Shown one piece after another: positions 7,007 to 13,620 of a DNA stretch of 57,662 nucleotides. Made by a program: the position numbers and the translations under genes. The notes under the pieces are model-generated. The model did no database searches. It saw only the letters and a list, made by a program, of their open reading frames with translations, and was not told the DNA's origin. Numbering within the stretch: position 1 is the stretch's first letter; the number at the start of each line of letters is the position of its first letter. This DNA comes from Bacteroidaceae bacterium (GTDB lineage Bacteria > Bacteroidota > Bacteroidia > Bacteroidales > Bacteroidaceae), in contig JAFYAT010000113.1 of NCBI GenBank assembly GCA_017540585.1, positions 1 to 57,662 on the forward strand. The letters are read 5' to 3'.

Positions 7007-8710
7007 ATGCAGTTAAAAGACAACATAAAATTCTCAATTGACAATCAGATGTCTGTAGGTGGTGAGGATTGCAAGAACATCCTGATAAAGGGTGATAACA
7101 AAGCAATTCTCCCAGAATTGGTACCTGTGTACGGAGGCAAGATAAAGTGCATCTACATTGACCCTCCATACAATAACGGAGATTCCTATCACTACTACAA
7201 TGACAATACAACTACGTCTGCCTGGCTCAAAGATATGCATAGTGTTTTGTCATGGCTTAGAATGCTGCTGAAAAAAGATGGTAGCATTTGGATTTCCATT
7301 GATGATAAGGAAATGGCTTATCTAAAAGTGGAAGCAGATAAAATTTTCGGACGCGAGAATTTTGCGAGCACTATAGTGTGGCAGCAAAGAAAGACTCGTG
7401 AGAATCGTGCAGTATTCTCATGCAATCATGAGTATGTGCTTGTTTATGCCAAAGACATCAAGGCGTTTAAGAAATCACGCAATCTTCTTCCTGTTGGTGA
7501 AGATTTCGTTGACAGCAAATACAAGAATCCAGATAATGACCCACGAGGCCCTTGGCAATCTGTATCAGCCAGTGTTCAAGCAGGACATGCTGTTGCGAGT
7601 CAGTTCTATACAATTATTTCTCCAGCAGGTGTAGAGTTCGACCCTCCCAAGGGACGTTGCTGGGCTTATAATCAAGAAAAGATGCTGCGAGAGATTGCAG
7701 AGCATAATATTTGGTTTGGCTTGGAAGGCAGAAATACTCCACGTATCAAAAAGTTCTTGGCTAATGCAAAAATAGGATTAACACCCGAAACTCTTTGGTC
7801 AGGAGACAACTATGGTACTACAGATAGCGCCAAGAAGCATTTGCTGTCGCTTTTCCCAGAAATGGAGAATGTGTTTGATACTCCAAAGCCAGAGGAATTG
7901 ATAAAGCAGATTATAGAGATTGCCAGTAACGAGGGTGAGTACGTGCTTGATTGTTACATTGGCTCTGGCACTACGATGGCAACAGCTCACAAACTCAACC
8001 GTAACTACATCGGAATAGAAATTGGTGACCAGATGGCAGATTTAGTAGTCAGACGCATGAACCTCGTAATCAATGGCGAAAGTGGAGGTGTGTCTTCTGC
8101 TGTAAATTGGAGTGGTGGTGGTCAATACGCTATATACAATTTTGACAAGAATAAAGTGGAGGAACGTAAGATAGAAGATAAACCTACTTACTCCAGACAA
8201 CCGATTCTATATCATCAGTTAGATCTTTTTGAACTTTTCGAACAATATGGCGAAGAGCCAATCACTCAGAACTGCATGGTTCGCGAGGACATTGAGATTG
8301 AATACGGCACGAAACATAATCATCGTCACTTGCCGATTGACCTCACTAAGAACCTCCTTATCTGTAACGTAAAGAAGGACAACTGGGAGCAGTACCTTGA
8401 TGGCTCTGCCAAGATTTATTATACAGGCAAGAAGTTCCCGACCACGGTCGCGCTCAACAAGCTCTACTACTTCATGCCGTACCTCTCGGGCAAGGGCATT
8501 CGTGATCTCTACTACATCAAGATTGCTCGTCTTGGCTACCGCAAAGAAGGTCAGGAGAACGATAACAAGAACGACCTCCGCTTGGTATTCGAGATTGAGC
8601 GTGTTGGTCAACTCTTCGATGACTACAAGAAAGTGAAGCTCAACATCTGGCGTACATTTACGGATACTACGATGGAGAGGTTGATGAATATAAACTATAA
8701 CGAAGATTAA
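7007..8710 (+). CDS. DNA methyltransferase, beta class (Mod-like)
   Basis: A 567-residue methyltransferase with motif IV first (IYIDPPYNNGDSY, residues 49-60) and motif I near the centre (DCYIGSGTT, 315-323), the beta arrangement of type III Mod and many type II N6-adenine enzymes. The segment between (about 130-310) should hold the target-recognition part. A C-terminal region of about 200 residues (from about 370, including YHQLDLFELFEQYGEEP and LPIDLTKNLLICNVKKD) follows the catalytic core and resembles nothing I can name. Spacing to the neighbours is 13 and 19 bp, so it is co-transcribed. It probably modifies the second strand of the endonuclease site. No res-type helicase gene is present, so it is not a type III system. 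Confidence 0.85.
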   Translation: MQLKDNIKFSIDNQMSVGGEDCKNILIKGDNKAILPELVPVYGGKIKCIYIDPPYNNGDSYHYYNDNTTTSAWLKDMHSVLSWLRMLLKKDGSIWISIDDKEMAYLKVEADKIFGRENFASTIVWQQRKTRENRAVFSCNHEYVLVYAKDIKAFKKSRNLLPVGEDFVDSKYKNPDNDPRGPWQSVSASVQAGHAVASQFYTIISPAGVEFDPPKGRCWAYNQEKMLREIAEHNIWFGLEGRNTPRIKKFLANAKIGLTPETLWSGDNYGTTDSAKKHLLSLFPEMENVFDTPKPEELIKQIIEIASNEGEYVLDCYIGSGTTMATAHKLNRNYIGIEIGDQMADLVVRRMNLVINGESGGVSSAVNWSGGGQYAIYNFDKNKVEERKIEDKPTYSRQPILYHQLDLFELFEQYGEEPITQNCMVREDIEIEYGTKHNHRHLPIDLTKNLLICNVKKDNWEQYLDGSAKIYYTGKKFPTTVALNKLYYFMPYLSGKGIRDLYYIKIARLGYRKEGQENDNKNDLRLVFEIERVGQLFDDYKKVKLNIWRTFTDTTMERLMNINYNED

Positions 8711-8729
8711 GTTTTCATAGAAATAAATA

Positions 8730-9917
8730 ATGACATCAAACGATAATATAAACTTCTTTGACCAGCAGAAGGCAAATTCCAGAATAAAGGCAAGGATTGT
8801 GTCGGAGTATTTCCCACACTATTGTCAAATAATCGCATCGAAGCACATGCCTGAGCGTTTTGGTTACTTTGACCTTTTCTCTGGTCCTGGTGTATATGAG
8901 GATGGTCAAGAGTCAACACCTATTCTGTTGGCTCGCAACTGTCTTCGCATAGAATTTCTTCGCCAACGTCTGTGGATGGTGTTCAACGATGCTAATTGGT
9001 CAGAGAAGCTGAAGGAGAATTTCAATCAGCGCTTCAATGATTCAGGCTTTGTTTTCCGTCCTCACTTCGGTCATAGTAAGGTGGGCGAAGAACCAGAAAT
9101 TGATAAATTCTTGCGTAGAAGTTGGATGAAGCAGAACCAAAGCGGCAGAGTGTTCAATGAATGTCCTGCGGTTTTGTTTATTGATCCTTTCGGTTATAAG
9201 GCAATCCATACGGACGTACTCACCGACTTCATGAAGAGTTGGGGTAACGAAGTGTTTATCTTCATCAACTCAAAGCGCATCAATCCAGCTCTTGATAATC
9301 CGAAGTTCGAGGAAGACCTTCGCAACTTGCTGCCAACTACGTTTGACCAGGTTAAGGCAGAGATTCACACAAAGAGAAATAGACCTCTTGGCGAAAGACT
9401 TCAGGTTATCATCAACGGCATTGGCGAAGAGTTCAAACGTAAGTTGGGGCATGTGTTCTATACTGCCTTCAAGTTTCAAGAGGAGGACATTAACACCACA
9501 AGTCACTTCATTCTACACATCACAAAGGGACCTAAGGGTTACGAGTTGATAAAGCAGATTTACAACGACTTCGACAATGTGGGTGCTGCATTTGATGCAG
9601 AAAGCAACACCTATACATTCGATGCTAAAATGGATAACCGTCCGCCAAGCATGTTTGAAGAAGAGTTGCGACAGGCACCAATTGACAAACTCTCAGAAGA
9701 ACTTTGGAAGAAATATGCAAATCAAACAATAAGTGCTCAAAAGCTGTTTGACGAAGAGCAGAAGAAAACCAAGTTCTGCCGTATGCACTATGCAATGGCG
9801 TTGCGTTCACTTTATAGTAAGGGCGCTTTGCAGTCAAGATTTACCGATGATAAGAAACACGTTGTAAGTGTTCTCATTAACGACAACTGCATTCTCACCT
9901 TTGTAAACCACGATTAA
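8730..9917 (+). CDS. tcmP: Three-Cys-motif partner protein TcmP
   Basis: A 395-residue protein of the TcmP family, defined by its adjacency to the three-Cys-motif (Gp37/Gp68, DUF5131) protein, which is the next gene 2 bp downstream. The N-terminus matches the family (KARIVSEYFPHYCQIIASKH, then FGYFDLFSGPGVYEDG). Residues 48-54 (DLFSGPG) resemble a SAM-binding motif I, and 149-157 (LFIDPFGYK) sit where a methyltransferase motif IV would be, so a SAM-dependent or degenerate methyltransferase fold is plausible; this is inference. The C-terminal part (about 300-395) looks like a helical winged-helix-type domain. The biochemical role is unknown. Its place directly behind a restriction-modification set suggests a defence-related job. 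Confidence 0.85.
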   Translation: MTSNDNINFFDQQKANSRIKARIVSEYFPHYCQIIASKHMPERFGYFDLFSGPGVYEDGQESTPILLARNCLRIEFLRQRLWMVFNDANWSEKLKENFNQRFNDSGFVFRPHFGHSKVGEEPEIDKFLRRSWMKQNQSGRVFNECPAVLFIDPFGYKAIHTDVLTDFMKSWGNEVFIFINSKRINPALDNPKFEEDLRNLLPTTFDQVKAEIHTKRNRPLGERLQVIINGIGEEFKRKLGHVFYTAFKFQEEDINTTSHFILHITKGPKGYELIKQIYNDFDNVGAAFDAESNTYTFDAKMDNRPPSMFEEELRQAPIDKLSEELWKKYANQTISAQKLFDEEQKKTKFCRMHYAMALRSLYSKGALQSRFTDDKKHVVSVLINDNCILTFVNHD

Positions 9918-9919
9918 GT

Positions 9920-10663
9920 ATGGCTACATCGAAGATAGAATGGACAGATAAGACATGGAACCCAGTTACTGGCTGCACGAAGCAGTCAGAGGGTTGTCGT
10001 AATTGTTACGCAGAGGTGATGGCTCGAAGATTGAAAGGAATGCACAAGCCAAAATATCAGAATGGTTTTGAATTGACTTTACATCCCGAAGACCTTGACG
10101 AGCCAAAGAAGTGGCGTACTAAATCGATGGTGTTTGTTTGCTCAATGGGCGACCTTTTCCATAAGGATGTACCATTTGAGTTCGTGGATAAGGTTATGCA
10201 AACGATAAGCGAAACGCCACAGCATCGCTACCAGATTCTGACCAAGCGTGCTGAACGCATGGCAGAATACTTTGCCACTCACAAGGCTCCTGCGAATGCT
10301 TGGCTCGGTGTGACTGTTGAGGAAGAACGCACAAAGTTCCGTATGGATTACTTGCGACATATTCCTGCTACGGTACATTTCCTTTCCTGTGAGCCATTAC
10401 TCAGCGACCTTGGAGAAATGAATCTTAAAGGAATTGAATGGGTAATTGTTGGTGGCGAGAGCGGTGTGAAGGCTCGTCCAATGCAAGAGGCGTGGGTATT
10501 GAACATCAAGCGTCAGGCGAATGCTGCCAAAGTTCCTTTCTTCTTCAAGCAATGGGGAACCTGGAGCAAGGACGGAGTGAAGAGCAACAAGCACGTTAAT
10601 GGTAAACTGCTTGAAGGCAAAGTTTGCCAAGAGTTGCCAGAGGAGAAAGGAGGCAAACGATGA
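9920..10663 (+). CDS. Three-Cys-motif protein (phage Gp37/Gp68 family, DUF5131)
   Basis: A 247-residue member of the DUF5131 family. It has the hallmark start IEWTDKTWNPVTGCTKQSEG and the three cysteines C19, C26 and C29 (CX6CX2C, followed by YAE). Further conserved stretches are MVFVCSMGDLFHKDVP, YQILTKRAERM, NAWLGVTVE, HFLSCEPLL and WVIVGGESG, then the FFFKQWG motif near the end. The cysteine cluster and the repeated beta-alpha motifs resemble radical-SAM barrels, so an Fe-S cluster is possible but not shown. It starts 2 bp after tcmP and overlaps the next gene by an ATGA junction, so the pair is translationally linked. Function is not known. Confidence 0.9.
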   Translation: MATSKIEWTDKTWNPVTGCTKQSEGCRNCYAEVMARRLKGMHKPKYQNGFELTLHPEDLDEPKKWRTKSMVFVCSMGDLFHKDVPFEFVDKVMQTISETPQHRYQILTKRAERMAEYFATHKAPANAWLGVTVEEERTKFRMDYLRHIPATVHFLSCEPLLSDLGEMNLKGIEWVIVGGESGVKARPMQEAWVLNIKRQANAAKVPFFFKQWGTWSKDGVKSNKHVNGKLLEGKVCQELPEEKGGKR

Positions 10664-11367
10664 ACGGACTTTATGTAGAACGTGTTCTTGCTATGCGTCC
10701 TGACCGTTCAGCATTCCAGCATGTGAGTGGCGATGAACTTGAGTTGAACAAGCTTCTGGTTAAGGAATTGACGCCTTTGTTGAAGAATGACGAATTTAAT
10801 CCTAACCACGACATTGACAAGGTTGACCTGCTACAGCTGGCATACGGAATCTGCTTACAAGTGAGCGAAAACCCGATAGAAACAAGTGCGGAAGGAAACG
10901 AGCTTGACTGGTTGACGATAAATGATTTCCTTGAATCAATTAGAATCTACTCAACGTCAAACGAGCAAAGTTCCATCGCTCTCTGCTTGGCAATGCACAC
11001 CCTTTCTTTACAGAAAGAAATCACACCTCAAGCACGTAGGTTTGCAGATTTGATGAAAGTATATTGTGCACAGACAGCGCTTGACTCCCGACTCTACAAG
11101 TATTTCTGTGCGTTGCGCACAGAGATGTCGAAGCAATACAGGGTTAATTGGATGGAATTCAATCCTAACATTGATAACCTTTCCGCACTTTCTCATTCCA
11201 CTTGGAATATTATAACTCATGGCTTCAGTTTGGAGATGGTGGAAAGCTGGCTCGGTCACATTGGCTTCAAAAGGTATAAACTCCTACAGATAATCACTAA
11301 CGCTTTTGAAGAGGATGTGAAGCAGAGAAAGATAACTGAGGAACAAAACGACAATTTCGACTGGTAA
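10660..11367 (+). CDS. Unrecognised protein A of the TcmP operon (235 aa)
   Basis: I do not recognise this protein. The frame is open from 10624, but ATG 10660 overlaps the previous stop (ATGA) and follows a strong AAAGGAGG 9-16 bases upstream, so the start is placed there. It is mostly alpha-helical and soluble, without membrane segments or signal peptide. The N-terminal 60 residues are acidic (GDELELNKLLVKELTPLLKN). The middle has FADLMKVYCAQTALDSRLYK and YFCALRTEMSKQYRVNW; the end has SLEMVESWLGHIGFKRYKLL followed by a charged tail. No catalytic motif stands out. It may be a structural, regulatory or immunity component of the three-Cys/TcmP pair. Confidence 0.75.
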   Translation: MNGLYVERVLAMRPDRSAFQHVSGDELELNKLLVKELTPLLKNDEFNPNHDIDKVDLLQLAYGICLQVSENPIETSAEGNELDWLTINDFLESIRIYSTSNEQSSIALCLAMHTLSLQKEITPQARRFADLMKVYCAQTALDSRLYKYFCALRTEMSKQYRVNWMEFNPNIDNLSALSHSTWNIITHGFSLEMVESWLGHIGFKRYKLLQIITNAFEEDVKQRKITEEQNDNFDW

Positions 11368-11369
11368 GT

Positions 11370-12071
11370 ATGAACAAGATATTCAATTACGAAGAACACG
11401 AAACTCGTGCGGCACTATGGGCATTGCAAGAGGAAAGCAACCCCATCGTCAACAAAGATGATGATGAGGCTTCTTGGCTCTTGTGTGCTCACGCTTCAGG
11501 ACTCATCTCGCGCATACGCCGCCAGAACGAAGAACTTGCTGAACGAATTTCCTATTCTGACATTGAGATTGCTTTTGCGCGTTATGCTGCAGAAAACGAA
11601 GATAAGAAGGATATGCTTGTTGAACTGCTTGAATTGATGCAGGATGGCAAGTATGACAGCCGTCTTTATGCTATTCAACGTCATTTGCAAGACAGCGACT
11701 CCACATTCAACGAACTGCCTCCAGCCATGCCTTCCATTGCACTTTGTGAGTTTGAGAACTACCCTTCCCAGATGTTCGATTTCGTGGCTGGTAACGACAT
11801 TAACACAAAGAAGCAGAAACTGAAGGATATCATCGATGACTTGAAGGATGAGGTGGCGAAGTTGATAAAATGCAAAGAGAAACCAGGGAATGATACACTC
11901 ATTTCTGTTTTAAAGAATTACTATTCAAAACACGAACTGACTCTCATTCCTTCACGCAAGGTGTACTCTACGTTCTTTGCTCCTATAATAAATCTTACAG
12001 CAAAAGGCTCGTTTGATAACTTCAAGACCAAGATTAAAGAGATATTCCCACGATTAGACAGTATGGAATAA
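11370..12071 (+). CDS. Unrecognised protein B of the TcmP operon (233 aa)
   Basis: The last gene of the operon, 2 bp after the previous stop and before a strong terminator. I do not recognise a family. It is acidic and helical: EEHETRAALWALQEESN at the start, RIRRQNEELAERISYSDIEI, a probable coiled segment KKQKLKDIIDDLKDEVAKLI around residues 150-169, and a C-terminal basic helix (DNFKTKIKEIFPRLD). No signal, membrane segment or catalytic signature is seen. The spacing argues that it acts with protein A and the TcmP/three-Cys pair. Confidence 0.75.
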   Translation: MNKIFNYEEHETRAALWALQEESNPIVNKDDDEASWLLCAHASGLISRIRRQNEELAERISYSDIEIAFARYAAENEDKKDMLVELLELMQDGKYDSRLYAIQRHLQDSDSTFNELPPAMPSIALCEFENYPSQMFDFVAGNDINTKKQKLKDIIDDLKDEVAKLIKCKEKPGNDTLISVLKNYYSKHELTLIPSRKVYSTFFAPIINLTAKGSFDNFKTKIKEIFPRLDSME

Positions 12072-12097
12072 TCGCGACTACTGACTTTTACTGAACT

Positions 12098-12140
12098 AAT
12101 GGTGAACTTTCGCTGACCTTGGCGAAAATTCACCATTTTT
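12098..12140 (+). terminator. Terminator of the restriction/TcmP operon
   Basis: A 16-bp stem with one mismatch (AATGGTGAACTTTCGC at 12098-12113 with its complement at 12122-12137, loop of 8) runs directly into a T tract. It is a good Rho-independent terminator and marks the end of the seven-gene operon that begins at 4454. Confidence 0.85.
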
Positions 12141-12249
12141 CATTTGCGCTTTCACGCCTGTAGCAAATTGATTTGCAAACAAATATTTTTTATTTTGAAA
12201 AATAACAAAAATAATTTTGGCTGTCTATTGTGAGTTCAAAGTGACCCTC

Positions 12250-12300
12250 TACTTTTGCACCCAGAAATCAAGAACAAACGTGTTCAAGATTTCTGGGTGC
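12250..12300 (+). promoter_or_regulatory. -7 element and leader hairpin before the OB-fold gene
   Basis: TACTTTTG at 12250-12257 matches TAnnTTTG; a weak TTG lies 19 bp upstream. It overlaps a perfect 13-bp inverted repeat, GCACCCAGAAATC (12257-12269) with its complement at 12288-12300, followed by TTTGTTT. The hairpin would form at the very 5' end of the transcript, so it could act as an attenuator, a protective stem or an operator. This starts a new transcription unit separate from the restriction operon. Confidence 0.5.
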
Positions 12301-12362
12301 TTTGTTTGCTTCGGCACCACCAAACTTAAGAACCATGCGAAAGGCGCATGAGAGGCAGACAC

Positions 12363-12653
12363 ATGACTAAGCGTATGAAAGCAATTTTCAAAGTGGTGCA
12401 GCAGGGCGAGGCCTTCGCTGTACAGAGCCAGAAGGCTGAGGGCGGTCAGACGATGAAGTGCAACATCGTGCTTCAGGAACTGGGTGGCAAGTACGAGGAA
12501 CAGTACGTGGGTGCCATGCTCGGCAATGCTGCAACGTGCAGGTTCTTCCCGGGCGATCTGGTGGCAGCTTCGCTCCGATTCACAACACGTGACTACAACG
12601 GACAGACGTACCAGGACATCCTCGTGACAGACATCGTAAAACTTAACCGATAA
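12363..12653 (+). CDS. DUF3127-like OB-fold protein, probable ssDNA-binding
   Basis: A 96-residue protein; the start at 12363 (MTKRMKAIFKVVQQ) is chosen over 12348 because the family begins near MKAIFKV. The sequence reads like the Bacteroidetes DUF3127 single-stranded-DNA-binding-type family: MKCNIVLQELGGKYEEQYVG, AMLGNAATCRFFPGDLVAAS, LRFTTRDYNGQTYQDI and VTDIVKL, a five-strand OB pattern. It opens the plus-strand replication-like module (OB-fold, P5-like, unknown, VirE/DUF3987, DUF5675) and is followed 5 bp later by the P5-like gene. Confidence 0.75.
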   Translation: MTKRMKAIFKVVQQGEAFAVQSQKAEGGQTMKCNIVLQELGGKYEEQYVGAMLGNAATCRFFPGDLVAASLRFTTRDYNGQTYQDILVTDIVKLNR

Positions 12654-12658
12654 CGACT

Positions 12659-13066
12659 ATGGCAACAAGAGGAACAAGAAACAACAACCCGCTCAACATC
12701 CGTCATGCAGGGAGCCAGTGGGTGGGTATGCGTAAGGTGCAGACGGATAAGTGTTTCGTACAGTTCGTGAGCCGCAAGTATGGCTATCGTGCAGCATTCG
12801 TACTGCTCCACAACTACATCAGGAAGGGCAAGGACACCATCGGCAAAATCGTTGCCAAGTGGGCACCATCGAGCGACGGGAACAACACACAGGCGTACAT
12901 CAACTACGTGAGCTCCACCACCGGCATCGATGCCAGTCATGCCCTCCGATGGGAGGACAAGGACGCACTCGTGGATATCGTTCGCAGCATGGCACACATG
13001 GAGAGCGGAATCATCGAAGATGCTTCGCTCATTGCTGAAGCTTATGAACTCGCGTCTTCGAAGTGA
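12659..13066 (+). CDS. P5-like / muramidase-like protein
   Basis: A 135-residue protein of the type annotated in Bacteroides as 'structural protein P5', a small lysozyme-like domain found in phage and phage-derived modules. The signature start TRGTRNNNPLNIRHAGSQW is followed by FVSRKYGYRAAFVLLHNYI, then TIGKIVAKWAPSSDGNNTQA and YINYVSSTTGID. The family resembles soluble peptidoglycan hydrolases. No signal peptide is present, so export would need a holin or lysis. It stands between a ssDNA-binding-type gene and an unknown gene. Confidence 0.8.
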   Translation: MATRGTRNNNPLNIRHAGSQWVGMRKVQTDKCFVQFVSRKYGYRAAFVLLHNYIRKGKDTIGKIVAKWAPSSDGNNTQAYINYVSSTTGIDASHALRWEDKDALVDIVRSMAHMESGIIEDASLIAEAYELASSK

Positions 13067-13204
13067 AAAGTGAAAAATCGGCTGGCGCACCATAGCGTTA
13101 GCCAGCATAAAGTAAAAACTTGAGTTGAAGCACAGAAGGAGGATTTTCCATGGTAAAGCGCGCAACATTCCCGAAGTCTTCTTCTCGCTAAAAAACTCAA
13201 GAAT

Positions 13205-13576
13205 ATGCAGAAGCAAAATATTTTCGTTGAGAATCTCAACATGGAGACACAAACTGTGTTTCACACCAGTGGCGACATCAATATCTTTCCATGCGACTTC
13301 GAGAGAGGTCAGCAGATTGTAGCAGGTGGCACTCACGCCTCGCAGAAGGGACGCATGATTACAGAGGATGACGGCACCAGCTATTTCAAGCACTACCGTC
13401 ATAATAGCGGTAGTCGTTACAACCGCCTGTTCCTTACGGCACATGGCGACATCAAAGAGACGACTTCGGACATGATTTTCACGCTTCGTTTCCCTAAGAA
13501 GTATGGCAAGTCACTCATCAAGGCCTTGTTCTGCGAGGAGACAGAGGAGATGAAGGAGTACCTAATAGTAAAATGA
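13205..13576 (+). CDS. Unrecognised protein between P5-like and primase-like genes (123 aa)
   Basis: I do not recognise this family. The start at 13205 gives MQKQNIFVENLNMETQ; Met 13 is an alternative. The protein appears compact and beta-rich (TVFHTSGDINIFPCD, QQIVAGGTHAS, RYNRLFLTAHGDIKE, MIFTLRFPKKYGKSL) with an acidic end (EETEEMKEYLIVK). No membrane segment or signal. It is 138 bp behind the P5-like gene; a GGCTGGCG/CGTTAGCC hairpin lies between them. It is 44 bp ahead of the primase-like gene, so it is probably a fixed part of this module. Confidence 0.6.
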   Translation: MQKQNIFVENLNMETQTVFHTSGDINIFPCDFERGQQIVAGGTHASQKGRMITEDDGTSYFKHYRHNSGSRYNRLFLTAHGDIKETTSDMIFTLRFPKKYGKSLIKALFCEETEEMKEYLIVK

Positions 13577-13620
13577 GGAATCAGTAAAATAGTAAATCGT
13601 AAAATCGTAAAAATAACACC

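Noticed and set aside
7007-8710. Type III restriction system
   Set aside because: The methyltransferase is Mod-like, but no Res helicase gene is near; the nuclease is a PLD protein.
12593-13444. 283-codon minus-strand open frame opposite the P5-like genes
   Set aside because: It is the shadow of three well-supported plus-strand genes and has no recognisable domain.
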